Positions 36,480-48,928 of a stretch of 64,000 bases of DNA are shown one piece after another. This DNA is from Apostichopus japonicus. Its lineage: Eukaryota; Echinodermata; Holothuroidea; Aspidochirotida; Stichopodidae. The notes below the pieces were generated by a model. That model did not search any database. It saw nothing but the letters and a program-made list of their open reading frames with translations, and had not been told where the DNA came from. Both the position numbers and the translations under genes were made by a program. Position 1 is the first letter of the stretch, and each line of letters starts with the position of its first letter. The stretch spans positions 8,827,764-8,891,763 of the forward strand of contig NC_092583.1 of NCBI RefSeq assembly GCF_037975245.1. Reading direction: 5' to 3'.

Positions 36480-37239
36480 ACCTACTGTGATCAATGTGTA
36501 TGGGGGAGGGATGGGGGGGGGGAGACTGGGGTTGACTGATTTAGGTAGGGGCAAGAGGGCTAGAGGCGAATGAAGGATTTTATACACGAGTGGATGTCCT
36601 GGTGTAATTTAAAGCTGACTCCTATGTTTGGGAGTTTGAGGTCATTTCCCCCACCCACCAGAAATAAATACACGTAAAATAATTCATTCGGAGGCATATT
36701 TACACCATAAATTAGATCTACATCAGCCGAAGAGTAAGGGCTTGCCAAAAAATAGTTTATGTGAGTATGAAAGAGAGAGAGAACGAAAGGAAGGGGGATG
36801 GGGGGGGGGGGGTAGGGGGTAGCACAGCCGTTGCATTGGTCCAAATTCTTCACTGGCTGAATGAACAAAATCCTTTTTTTCCCCGACTGAGCCACTTCCC
36901 CCCGACTCACGATCGGAGGTGTCCTTGAAAGAAAAGGTAAGGAGATCTGAGCTCGCCTTCAAACAATAAAACAAAAGCCCCCACCCCCAACAAACAGAAG
37001 AGATACAGTAGCTGAGACAGTAAACAGCTCATCAAACTTCTTCAAGTGACAGATTCAGCTCTGCATTATAATTATTGTTTTTTTCTTCAAAACTGGGATT
37101 TTATTGTGGTACGGCACATTATATTATTTAAATTCGGAAAATTGTTAAAAAATATATATATTAAACAACGTCATTCGTGAAAATTTCAATTAACTACATA
37201 CATGTTTTTAACAAAACAAAATTAGGTGATAAATATATT
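36480..37239. other. Intergenic, G-rich patches, no gene seen
   Basis: G runs near 36500 and 36800 and low-complexity stretches. Minus-strand reading frames here are short and without domains. Confidence 0.45.
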
Positions 37240-39178
37240 CAGGCGCGTATCCAGGATTTTCTAACCCGGGGGGCGCGAATTACTATCTAAGCGGAGCGCC
37301 ACCATCGGTTGGCGCGTAGCGTACAAGAAAATTTCTGGTTTTGATACCCCCCAGATCACCGGAAATAGCACTTCTCGGGCTTGAAAATGACCAACCAGAT
37401 GTACACTTTTGCCTGAGAACCAAGTATTTCCCAAAAGTTTTTTTTTCCATCCGTAACCTTTTTGAAGATTGTCACCAGTCACACATCATGTTCGACCTGA
37501 TTGCATGTCCTATGGATCATTGCTTTTGTAGGTGATTGTACGTCACGGCCCACAATATCCGAAAGCCCCACTTTTGAAGGTTTTAAGCCCATTATTCGTT
37601 GAGAATTTGAAAATTCACATTTCTCGTGAATAAAATCACTTCAAAACATACCCACAAAATTCAATCTATGGACAAGCAATATAGAAAAACCTCCTTGAAC
37701 CCCTAACAGACAGGTCAAAGTTGCACGAGTAGAGGAAAGTATGATGAAGAATGTTGGTGAGGAAATTTTCGAAAATTCCGACACAGTTAATTTATTGGTG
37801 TAGAAATATTAAAACCTCTTATAATAGCTATTATAAAACTTGGTTGAAGGAAATGAAAAATAGCAGATATTTCCGATATCAGGTATGTCGAAACCGAAGA
37901 CTACACACATAGCCGTAGGTCCCGTAGGAGGCGGTGGCTGCAGCCCCCCCCCCCCCCCGCAACCAAATTTTCCCCATCTTTTTCGGGCACCTACTGAAAG
38001 AAAAATAAATAGCAATGAATAGCTTAAAAATGATCTCCTTGGTAATTAAAATAAAGTTCTAAGCTTGGCCGACATTACTACTGTAAAAGAGAGTTTTGAC
38101 ATAAATGGATCTGCATGATTTTTCTCCATCTACATAAGACATTTGGTTGTTTACATAGCATCCAGCGGTATACTGTGCAACTTTCACGGACCGTGCGGTA
38201 CACGATGCCATGCACTGTAATGACCGATGCTTGCTTATATGATATTTGCATTGATATGTTGAACGCGCGCTTCGCGCGCGAAAAATTTTGGCTTTTTTTC
38301 GGGCAAGTCATTACAGCCCCCAAATCCAATTGGGCTCCTACGCCTTTAACTACACACATAGACAGTTTTTGAGGCTGTTCATCGTGGAACATGCATTTCA
38401 ATGCTTACTGATATGATGTTATATCTGCTCTTTGCTTTACAAATTCTAACAGGAGTGTAGCGAGTAATTGCCGAGGGAGGGGCGAAGCCTGTAGGCAAAC
38501 TATCTAAGCGAAGCGCCACCATGAGTTGGCGCGAAGCGTACAAGAAAAATTTTGGTCGAAAATGCCTCCCAGATCGCTGGAAATGACACTTCCCAGGCCT
38601 TGTAAGTTGCATCTAAGCATTGTCTATTTTTGAAATTACTAGCGATGTCATAAAGAAAATTTGCTCGGGGGTGGGGGGCGGTCGCCCCCTTCCCGAAATG
38701 CGTCATGTACCCCGACGACTCGGTCGAGTTTAAGACCAGCCACAGTTGGTTCCATATAGCACAATTGTACAATTGTTTAAGGCGTCCATACACATACACG
38801 CGTTATGTTAGACCATATATAGTATTTATGTAGATACATTAGTGAGAGAGGAAAAATGGAAACGTCAAAAATGGAGTTGTCGGTGTAAGGGGTAGGGTGA
38901 GGCGCACACCACCTCCGTAATCCTTGATCTGTCACTGGCTACCCTGTAGGGATCAGCGCTTTAACTATGACTGTTCCTCTTTCTCTTCCCGAGGTCTTGG
39001 CTATCTTCTACTCCCTCCTTGTTTCCTTTTTCTCTCTTTTTTCTTTTTCTTTTCCCTTCCTTCCTCTCCTCCTTTTCTTTTTTCCCCTCCCTTTCCCTTT
39101 TTTCTTCTCTTTTTTTCTCTCCTCTTTTCCTTACCCGGGGGGCGCCCGCCCCCAACGCCCCCCCTGGATACGCACCTG
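37240..39178. mobile_element. TIR element family copy B (1.9 kb)
   Basis: Ends CAGGCGCGTATCCAGG and CCTGGATACGCACCTG. The five bases ATATT occur immediately before (37235-37239) and after (39179-39183), read as a 5-bp target duplication. The first 500 bp are about 95% identical to copy A by eye. Hairpin modules lie near 37285 and 38500 and a pyrimidine-rich tract at 38960-39135. No transposase. It ends 57 bp from the CUB gene's stop codon. Confidence 0.87.
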
Positions 39179-39234
39179 ATATTACAGCGGCAAATACAAT
39201 TCATCCAACGTACTGTCTGAATGAAACTGGCTGT

Positions 39235-41034
39235 TCATGGATTTGTTACGTAACTAGCTAAAAATCCATTTTCTTCAAATTCAGAGTCTGAACGGAATAT
39301 AAGCAGAAGCTCATTCTCCGTACTTGTCGTTTCAGGCGGTATATAGACATCGCAATACACACCGACCAATACCGGTTTACCGGCAGGCGGTATATAGACA
39401 TCGCAATACACACCGACCAATACCGGTTAACCGGCCAGCACATCGTAGATCTGTGCGAGATATGAAAACAAAGCAATGTGTGATTTTAATTTTCTGAGAA
39501 ATGAAGAAGGGTACATAAGCAAGAGGTGGGCGTAGTTATACGGTTTTATGGGCCCAGTTTCAAGAGTTAAAGGTGGAAGAAAACCTATAAATGTGAGATT
39601 ACAGTGATAGATCCGATGTTGTAATGGACAATTAAATTGTTTATCTGAAGAAAAAAGTAGACGTAAACACAAACAGATATACTAATGTTGGTATTCATTC
39701 AAATTATTCATGCAAAACCAAAAATACAAGAGGGGGGAAGCGGGGGGGGGGGGACTCCTGGACATTTGGGGCCCTGACTTAAATGAACAATGTGAACGGC
39801 CTATTCATACGCCCATGAAAACAATTGAGCTGAATGCATACAGCAAAGCTACATATAGGAAATTATTCATGTCTTTTCATATTTTGTAAGCGCTATTTCA
39901 AAATTGAGTAAACATTCTGTCTTCAGTAAGCCATATATTCGTTACCTTCACGTAATCCAATGGACAGCCAGGTAGACCTCCCTGTAGATCAAAGGCCTCA
40001 AACGTTAGAGTAATGGTCTTTTTCGGTGGTGATGTAATACGGTAATAGCATAACAGAAATGAATGATATGTATCAGGGTAGTTTGGAGACATAACTTGTC
40101 CCCAGGAAGCCTTATGTTCTTCGTTGCAATCTGAAGGGAACAAAGAGTCACATCTGAATCTAGTAAATATTTAACTTATCACAAATTCGACGTAACGTGT
40201 TCTCAGTATGATAAGTCAAGTGCAAAGTTCTTCCGGTAGTATGACGTCACAGGTTCATTTCTGTGCAACCAACTTGTTTGTGAACTCTTTATTTAAACTT
40301 ATATATATTATATATATAATTAGAAAAATATAAGGAAAAGATTTGCTGGCTGCATTTATATGGTGTTGAGATCAACCCACGGAACTGTGTTCAAACATGC
40401 AGGTCTTAGCGGCTAAGATCACGTGTATAATCAATATATTACCTCTTTCAAGGGATTCGTGATACACATTTAACAATGATCACATTGTCACGGTCTCGAT
40501 GCAAGGAGACTGGGGATTGATAGTGGATCAGTTTTGGTTTTCCTGGTCAGGCTTTATATTTGGGTGACTTTTCTCAAGCCGCCTGGAATGATTTCTTGAA
40601 CATAAGCCATGCATGAGATAGATTTTTAATCGCTCTTGTATAACGAACATTAAGTTATCTTTCTGTTTGTGCACCAACTTATCTCCACCATCACTAGGAA
40701 AATATCCACAGGAAAAGGGGAACATATACCCCCATCCCCTCCCCCTGGATCTGCGTTTCTATGTGCCTGCATTGGCCTACCGGAATGTTATTTTTACATT
40801 TTCTGTACAACGAAATAATTTGACAAAGTTTTATAGGGGTTGATCAAGACGTCTTTACAGAAGTTGCTTCTTTATCGAACTTAGTCATAAGTTTTTACTC
40901 CTTACCTAGACATTGTATTTCGTCACTTCCATCCAAACAATCCCTTTCTGCATCACATCGATGAGAGGATAAGATGCATTGAAGATTGTTACATTGAAAA
41001 AAAAAACCATTACTGCATGCGAGTGCATCCTCCT
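39235..41034 (-). CDS. LDLa-CUB protein, three 3' exons, terminal exon with a stop
   Basis: Read on the minus strand, exons 41034-40906, 40130-39946 and 39450-39235 join in phase. The first encodes an LDL-receptor class A module with six cysteines and the calcium motif ([31 protein letters not shown]). The second encodes the first half of a CUB domain ([29 protein letters not shown]). The third encodes the second half ([31 protein letters not shown]). The third exon carries a 51-bp in-frame tandem duplication of 17 residues and a TAA right after IYDVLAG, so this terminal exon would truncate the domain. The family is extracellular or membrane-bound. Upstream exons are not seen. A related open terminal exon lies at 51184-51369. 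Confidence 0.8.
39334..39435. repeat. 51-bp tandem duplication inside the CUB exon
   Basis: AGGCGGTATATAGACATCGC begins at 39334 and again at 39385. The two copies are nearly identical; the period of 51 keeps the reading frame. Confidence 0.93.
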
Positions 41035-41111
41035 CTAAAAGAAGATAAATGGATCAAACCAATTTACGTATAAATATATGTCTCTTTATTCATAACAGAT
41101 TTATGTAAGAG

Positions 41112-41514
41112 ATTATCTGGTAAGGCTGGCTGTTGGAGTCTACGAATAACATGGCATAACAGGTTCGAGCCCTGGCCAGATCATTGCGTTGTGTCCTTGG
41201 GCAAGGCGCTTTATCTCCATTGCCTCTCTTCACCCAGGTGTATAAATGGGGACCTGCGACCATGCATCCTATGGGAAGTCCCCCGGGGACACGTGGTTGT
41301 GGTGCACTGTGGTGCCCCAGGAGAGATTGATTGAATTGTGCACACTTTGGTGTGTGGGTGTGACAAGTTACCAATGACCAGGGGTTAATAATAATCAGCG
41401 CACTGAGACTAAAGTGTGTACTTGCGCTTTATAAGAACTGTTGTTGCGCCTTGAGCACCCTGTAGGGTGGATATGTGCGCATTATAAATCTCTGTTATTA
41501 TTATTATTATTATA
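41112..41514 (+). mobile_element. tRNA-derived SINE, about 400 bp
   Basis: The head has a B-box-like GGTTCGAGCCC, followed by GTGTCCTTGGGCAAGGCGC, a block shared by many animal SINEs. The 3' part reads TGCGCATTATAAATC and ends in a (TTA)n tail. The minus-strand reading frame across it is incidental. Confidence 0.75.
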
Positions 41515-43150
41515 ACATAAACATATAGAAACGCAAGATATTAGACAATGTATCATTAATCTTTGCCTCTTTACAACATGAACTGCTTTTTTGTATAGAT
41601 GTAATGTTTGTAATTTTCCCATTGTCACTTATAAGATAAATATCTTGAAACGTGTCTTACTAATGATCGGTTATCGATCGTGTAATTGTTGTAAGGTTTC
41701 CAAGGTAAATATTTAAGAATTTTAAAAACACAGAACAATATGTAAGTATAGGGATGACAAATTTGTTTTATCTCGGATTTTGAATAAAACGCAATTAAAA
41801 TTAATGTGGTTGTTTTGAAAACTAAGTCGGGTTAACTGAAATATCTTGTAAAGAATGATACAGTATTATAACAACGAAGAAACTCTTTGCTGGGTCGCCA
41901 TTTTTACAACGTTCTTTTAAATGAATCATATCATATTGGTATAAGAATATCTTGTTCTTTATCCCATATTTGTTACCGAACAGCCTATGTAGGCCGGAAC
42001 AAAAGCCCCTCCCTATATGTCTCCCTCTTCGTCAGGCCTGCTAACTATAAGTTAATAGCTATAACAAGCCGTTTAAGCCATTCATTGCAACATGCTGTAT
42101 TCCATGACTAAACACATTTTAACTGAAAGTGAGGGCGAACTATAACAAAAGAGAACATTTCTCTAAAAAAAAAAAAAAAATCTCAAAATAGACTTAACTT
42201 TGTTACGTAAAGTTCTCTCAGCACGTAAACCTAAACTCCTGCAATTGTATCGTTAACACGACAAACGGAATAAAGCAAACTAGCTACATGTGAAGTTTTT
42301 CTTTCATAAGCGAATGTTTGGAAGAGCAAAGATTGTTCTGTTAAGGACAACTGATTAACATGATTTTATAAGATTAATACGTACCGTATTTCTATTAAAT
42401 TTTCTGACCCCTTCCGAGTGGGTTAAAAGACTGCCCACTAACACCCACTGACCTATTATCATGTTCAAACTTAGAACAGTTGTTGAATTAATTTAAAAAT
42501 GTCTGTAGGCCTATATGTCGACGCTACTTTGCAGAGACCAGCAAACATCCGGCTTCAAATTCAACACTCGATTCAACTCAGATTTAAAATTGAAACTAAA
42601 ATGCGTGGATGTGATGGTGGTATATTGATGATATTACCCCTAGTTCAGTACGCGAATTATATTTCAGTCATACAGCGACTTGAATCGAGGGTTGAATTGT
42701 TGAATATATAAATCATATAAATTCGATGAGTATGACGTAGAGCACACCGGTGCGTAAATGATAGAGGTGAATTTGGTTTCTATAGCGCTACAGTTATGAT
42801 TCCTATACCTTTTGAACACTAAAATGTGAAGCCAGTACCTCGCCGCCGCGTCCGCACATGCACGCATTTGACAATATGATTCCAGTGCAGCGCACTGGTA
42901 CACACTTAATGATGAAGCAAACTTGCGCATATACGCGCAGGTATCCATTGAAAAAGTACGTGACGGATGTGCATACTTGGTCTATGGGTCTATGGTTTCT
43001 TTCGTGCAACGAATTAGGGGTTCGTATCCGCACGCAGTCAACGCAGAAAATGCGCCATAAGATATCACTGAGCACGAAGGATCCAATCCAAGTGGGATAC
43101 ATATCAACCGGTGTTTACTATCTGCAGTTTATTACACCGCGTCTTCCGTG
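41515..43150. other. Intergenic, no gene seen
   Basis: AT-rich, with an A run near 42165. A short block at 42902-42940 matches 27875-27914 in inverted orientation. No exon identified. Confidence 0.45.
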
Positions 43151-43177
43151 TAAGTGCACAAACATTCAAGTCATTCT

Positions 43178-43312
43178 CCGACGTCACACAGGTGTAAACT
43201 AAGAAGACTGGATCACTTGGCAACGTACCATTAAGTTCAAATTTGTCTAGCATCACGCACATATAGAACTTGCTTTATCTAGCGAAAACAGCGATTTATT
43301 TCCAGAAACTGG
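43178..43312 (+). promoter_or_regulatory. Duplicate of the kinase promoter/first-exon segment
   Basis: Matches 28164-28298 throughout, including GCGATTTATTTCCAGAAACT. The CRE has one change (CGACGTCA). Homology ends after the first-exon-like block. Confidence 0.6.
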
Positions 43313-44325
43313 CATCCTACCGTTTGGGTCAATATGCCAATGTACCATTATTAGACTTAGTCACCTATATTTGAGTACTTCTCATTTGAAGGATTGCATT
43401 ATTTGCACTATTTAGATATACCAGGTCTGTCATTGATGATCCGTGTCTATTGTTAGGAATAAAATGTAACCTGACCCCCCCCCCACCTACGCCCTCTGAG
43501 ATGAGGGCCACACAGTGATAAAAATCCAATGTAGCCTGATTACGACGTGGCGTTGTGTATAATGACATTCCAAAGAGATTCTGTAAACTGTACTTTAATG
43601 AAAATATAGTAATACAATTAAAACAAAGTGATGGAAATTTATTATTCGCAAAACCAAACTATCACAAGACAATTATTATGTAGTTCTTCAGGCTTGTCTT
43701 ATACAAATCAAACGAATATAACATATACACCCGATGTGGCCTTACAAGGACAAATTAAACCACCGGAGTCTTGTGACGTCACACATATTCCATTTGCACT
43801 TTGTCATGTCAAAATACCCGATATACGAAATAGCAGGAGCAACAAGCGATTTGTACAAAGAGCAATTAAACCAAATCCGTCTACCACGAAACTACCAACA
43901 TCTCATCCGGTGCCAGGAGAGTTAGCTGTCCCAAATCAGGAACCAAACCCAACCTTTATCAGTCATAAAGATCTAAATTATCGTTTACAAGAATTCGTGC
44001 TTGGGGTAACCAAGGAGATGAATCTAGATGGTGGTTCAATAAAACCACCTAAAGTTCTTAGAGAGCAGCCAAAAAATGTATCCAGGGTCAAAGGTGGTCA
44101 TGGCAGAATCGTGCGATCGTGGGCGAATTTGGTTGGACGTAAATCAGTTAGGCAAGGCGCAGCCAAAGGCGAAGCTTTCCGAGGGTTAAAGCTACGAAAT
44201 GCAGTCACATCCAAGCATGGAGCAAGGAGACGGATGGACGGACAAACTGATGTACATACTTCTTATACAATCTCATCCGGGACTGATTATCAGGCTAAGG
44301 TCAATCGAAGCAGACAATGCGTAAG

Positions 44326-46515
44326 CAGGCGCGTATCCAGGATTTTCAAACCCGGGGGGCGCGAATTACTATCTAAGCGGAGCGCCACCATCGGTTGGCG
44401 CGCAGCGTACAAGAAAATTTCTTGTTTTGAAACCCCCCAGATCACCGGAAACGGCACTTCTCGGGCTTGAAATGACCAACCAGATGTACACTTTTTGCCT
44501 GAGAACCAAGTATTTCCTAATAGTTTTTTTTTCCATCCATAACCTTTTTGAAGATTGTCAACCCGGCACACATCATGTTCGACTTGATCGCGTCTCCTGT
44601 GGGTCTTTGCTTTTGTAGGAGATTCTACGTCGCGGCCCACAATATCCGCCATCCCCACTTTTCAAGGTTTTAAGCCCCATATTTGTTCAAAATTTGAAAA
44701 TTCACATTTCTCGTGAATAAACTCACTTCAAAACATACCCATAATCTTGTACAAAATTTCATCTATGGACAACCAATATAGAAAAAACTTCCTTCAACCC
44801 CTAACAGACCGGTCAAAATTGCACGAGTAGAGGGAAGTGTGATGTAGAATGTTGGTCAGAAATTTTCGAAAATTCAGACACAGTTAATTTATTAGTGTAC
44901 AAATATTAAAACCTGTTATAACGGCTATTATAAAACTTGGTTGAAGGAAATGAAAAAATAGCAGATATTTCCGAAACCGAACACTACACACATAGGCGTA
45001 GGAGGCGCGGCGGCAGTGGCGAAGCTAGGGGTATTGGTCAGGAGTGGCGAGAATGGTCTGAAGGGGCGCTTTCGACACTATCTAAGCGGAGCGCCACCAC
45101 TGGTTGGCGCGTAGCGTACAGAAAATTTTTGAGTAAAGATACTCCCTAGATCGCAGGAAATGACCCTTTCCGGGCCTGGCTAATTTGCAGATAAACGAAG
45201 AATAAATAGGTGTCATCTCCAAATTACACCAACAAAATGTGACAAATGTCAATAAGTAGATGAGAGCGCAATAAAAAGTCAATAATCTAGAATAAGTAAA
45301 AAGTGGTAAAGAGCTGAAAAACGCGCCAGCAGTCCATTTGAGTCCGTCAGGGGGGGGGGGCATGCGCCCCCTGACCGTATGGACGCCCCGCCACTGCGCG
45401 GCGGGGTGCAGCCCCTAATTCGCCATTACTAATTTAAAAGAGAGTTTTGACATAATTGGACCTGCTTTTTATACATCTACATGAGACATGTCGTTGTTTA
45501 CAGTAGCATCCCGCGGTATACTGCGCAATTTGAACGGACCGTACGGTACATGATGGCATGCGATGTAATAACCGATGCTTGCTTATATGATATCGACATT
45601 AACACGTTGAACCCGCGCTTTGCGCGCGAAAATTTTTGGTTATTTTTTCAGGCAAGTCGGACAGTTTTGAGGCTTTTCATCCTGGAACGCCATTTTCATG
45701 CTCACTGATATGATGTGATATCTGCTGTTTGCGTTTCAAATTCGAACAGGCGCGTAGCAAGGAATTTGCCAAGGGAGGGGCGAAGCCTGTAGGCAAATTA
45801 TCTCAGCGTAGCGCCACCATAGGTTGGCGCGAAGCGTACAAGAAAATTTTGGCCGAAAATGCCTCCCAGATCGCTGGAAATGGCACTACCCAGGACCATT
45901 TGTTAGCGCGAAGCGTACAAGCAAATTTTGGCCGAAAATGTCTCCCAGATCGCTGAAATGACACTTCCCAGGCCTTGTAAGTTGCCTCTAAGCACTTTCT
46001 ATTTTGAAATTACTTAGCGATATCATTTAAGAAATGCTGAATGGGGGGGGGGGGCGGGCGGTCGCCCCCATCCCAAAATGCGTCATGTTCCCCGACGACA
46101 CGGTCGAGTTCGAGACCAGCCTCAGTTGGTTTCATAGCACAATTCTACACACGCGTTATGATAGACCATATATAGTATATATATAGATCATTAGTGAGAG
46201 AGGAAAATGGAAACGTCAAAAAAAGGAGTTGTAGGTGTAAGGGGTAAGGTGAGTCACACTTTTACGAAATCATTGATCCGTCACTGGCTACCCTTCAGCG
46301 CTGTAATGATGTCACTGTTCCTCTTTCTCTTCCCGGTGTCTTCGCGTTTTGCTTTTACTCCCTCTTTTTCTCTCTTTCTTCTTTTTCTTTTCCCTTCCTT
46401 CCTCTCCTTCTCCTCTTTTTTCCCTTCCTTTTCCTTTTTTCTTCTCTTTTTTTCTCTTCTCTTTTTCTTACCCGGGGGCGCGCGCCCCCAACGCCCCCCC
46501 CTGGATACGCACCTG
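44326..46515. mobile_element. TIR element family copy C (2.2 kb, with an insertion)
   Basis: Ends CAGGCGCGTATCCAGG and CCTGGATACGCACCTG with a perfect 5-bp duplication GTAAG at 44321-44325 and 46516-46520. Compared with copies A and B it carries an extra 383-bp hAT element at 45014. Hairpin modules occur near 44364, 45800 and, partially, 45900. A pyrimidine tract runs 46310-46465. The left GTAAG coincides with the splice donor of the decayed kinase exon. Confidence 0.9.
45014..45396. mobile_element. hAT element inserted in TIR copy C
   Basis: Ends CAGTGGCGAAGCTAGG and GACGCCCCGCCACTG, flanked by a perfect 8-bp duplication CGCGGCGG at 45006-45013 and 45397-45404. It carries its own version of the hairpin module found in its host element (TATCTAAGCGGAGCGCCACC near 45078). 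Confidence 0.9.
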
Positions 46516-47163
46516 GTAAGTGTGTTGCGGGTCCCTTGACTTTTGATTATTTTTCATATGATTTGTTCAATTTTATGATATATGATTAACAAATATATAT
46601 ATTTATATCCAAAACTCCCATTGACACACAGGTCAGACGATTAACCCTTAAAGTAATTACATTTCATAATTCTCTGTAATACATCTGATTAGTATACACA
46701 ATTGTATTCTTTGACCGTCATATTGAAGATGATTTGCTCTGCACGAAATAGGCATCAAAAGTACTGTTTTATGGTATATCTCCTTCTGCTCTGGAACGAT
46801 TTCTCTCGATCAGTCACTACTTTATAACGTTATCATATTTTACCGGAACATTCACCAAGTTATGGTTTACAATACAGAGAACACTACGGTGATTTACAAC
46901 CTACGAGTCTCCCTCTCTTGATAATGTGTATAGCTTTTTGCTATTAACTGTGGACATTGTCGATATTGTTTATTCCTGCAGATTACTACTGCCAAAGCCG
47001 TCCACAATAATCACCATGTAAAGATTGAACCATTCAAAGCAACGATTTAACCACAAAAAGCAACGGCTGAAGCAATCAAAGCAACGGCTGAACTGGTCAA
47101 AGCAACGGCTGAACCAGTCACGATCAAGTCTACGCAGACTCAGGAAAGGATAATTGTTGTAAG

Positions 47164-48239
47164 GTGAGACTAAGTTTGTTTGTTTCCGCCAGTTGAAAAA
47201 TGAATTAAATGAATTTCTTTGATTTACAATGGGATTAAAATCTGTCCAGAATAATCCAAACTGTCGACAGATATTATCAACATGCATGTTACTCAATAAT
47301 CATGTGGATTACGATGACAAATAATAACGAATTGGAAAAGGGAAAGCATGAGCGAACGATTGTATATGGACAAATTTACATTGATTGAATTGTCACATGA
47401 ACAAAATGACCAGCATTCCAACTGACGAAGTTGAATATGAAACATCTTGAGTGACGATCTATATCGAATATTGTTCTATAGACCTGACGTATGGAACGCG
47501 AAATGGGACAGAATATGGGAAGTTATTCTAAGCTTAATGCTTCTGTACTTTTCGACGAGTTAGACGATGAAGCAGAAGTGGGGGGGGGGGGGGGTGTTAG
47601 ATCTGAGCGGGGAGGATTTATATGGGAGAGATCAATATTTCTCATTGATGCTATTCTAAGGGCTGAGGCGGAGGAAGAAGTTTAATTTGGGTACGTTGAG
47701 AATTAGCACAGGGACATTGAGACATGTTAACTGATTCGATGGGACAGACACAAACTCAATTCAATACGGCTCGACAAAATGGGTCCTTGATGCATTTTTT
47801 AACCAAACGGAAATTATATTATAATTTTTACTCTCTCGATAAAGAGCACTTTTTAATAATATCTTTTCAAATTTCTCATCAAAGAGGCACTCTTTTTTAT
47901 AAAAAGAGTACCGGTACACCTTTTTAATTACGCGAAATTATATTTTTGGCCATTAACACAATGGAAAAAAATTAAAATTTATGTAAAGGGAACCCTCTGA
48001 GGTTTTTCGAAAGAAAGGTCCCTATCCCAGAGTGATGTCAACCAGCGAAGGAAAAGCAATGATGAATTGAACGCATAGTTTCGTGAAAAGATTCATATTC
48101 AATTAATTGGAGAACTTTGTGTGATGTTTGTACTTCGGGACGAGTAATAACACTCATATGTTAGTATCTACTTAAAAGTAGAATTATGGTCGAGTTTTAA
48201 TAACAATCTCATCATGTTTCCTTTCTATTTTCAATTCAG
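47164..48239. other. Intron-like gap of the decayed kinase copy
   Basis: Between the repeat exon and the truncated acceptor. An open frame at 47491-47685 over a G run has no domain or splice support. Confidence 0.4.
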
Positions 48240-48242
48240 GAA

Positions 48243-48500
48243 TAAGTAGAATAATATAACGTACACTACAGCATATCAGATCAAAGAGATGATGACGTCA
48301 CACATGCGGAGAAAGCTAGTGAAGAAGTTCACTTCACTGTACCGACGTCTGGGGCGAGAGGTAGAATAAAATAACGTACACTATACTGCAATCAGATCAA
48401 AGCTGAAATGACGTCACAGAAATACGAAGAAAGCTATTTCAAGGCTGACGTCACTGTGCCGAGAGGTTGAATAATATACAGTAAACTACAGGAATGAGCT
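48243..48500. repeat. Imperfect tandem repeat with CRE palindromes
   Basis: Two to three diverged copies of about 115 bp, each beginning like GTAGAATAATATAACGTACAC and containing AGATCAAAG. TGACGTCA occurs exactly at 48293, 48409 and 48446. It lies where the kinase-domain exon of the decayed copy would be expected. Confidence 0.7.
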
Positions 48501-48744
48501 GATAAAGGAGTGTTGTTGGATGATTTGTCTCCATAGTTACAATGCATGAGATATTGCCTAGATTTTTGGTGAACGAAAGGTCAATTTCCAGTGATCACAT
48601 GACTGAAGATACCAACAACTGACATAGAGACTCTACTAGCGAGAGATTACTTAGGTAGGTCATGGAGCCTATTGATATATGCTACATGTGTTATGTTCTG
48701 CATAGTTTGTTCTAATCATGTCCCACATCAGTACTATATATATC

Positions 48745-48926
<182 letters not shown>

Positions 48927-48928
48927 AT

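Larger units (their letters stand above)
43638..48248 (+). pseudogene. Decayed second copy of the kinase gene
   Basis: Exon-like segments match the intact kinase gene. 43638-44320 corresponds to its basic N-terminal exon (CDVTHIPFALCHVKIPDIRN against CDVSHIPPAIDLVNVRNAQN, then a shared GEL-P-QE stretch). 46982-47163 matches the KATAEPV exon with only about five repeats and the same donor phase (IIVVRG against NVVVRG). This exon contains an in-frame TAA at 47048. The next acceptor at 48238-48239 leads straight to AAT AAG TAG, and no kinase-domain exon follows. A TIR element (copy C) fills the intron. A short repeat-bearing protein without a kinase domain is the most it could make. Probably a pseudogene. 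Confidence 0.8.

Noticed and set aside
41090-41374. Minus-strand 94-codon frame
   Set aside because: Lies within a SINE and has no domain.
44326-44470. Extension of the decayed kinase exon past 44320
   Set aside because: This part lies inside the inserted TIR element; the exon should end at the GTAAG donor.
47491-47685. Acidic 64-codon frame in the decayed kinase intron
   Set aside because: Crosses a G run, lacks splice support and resembles no exon of the intact copy.
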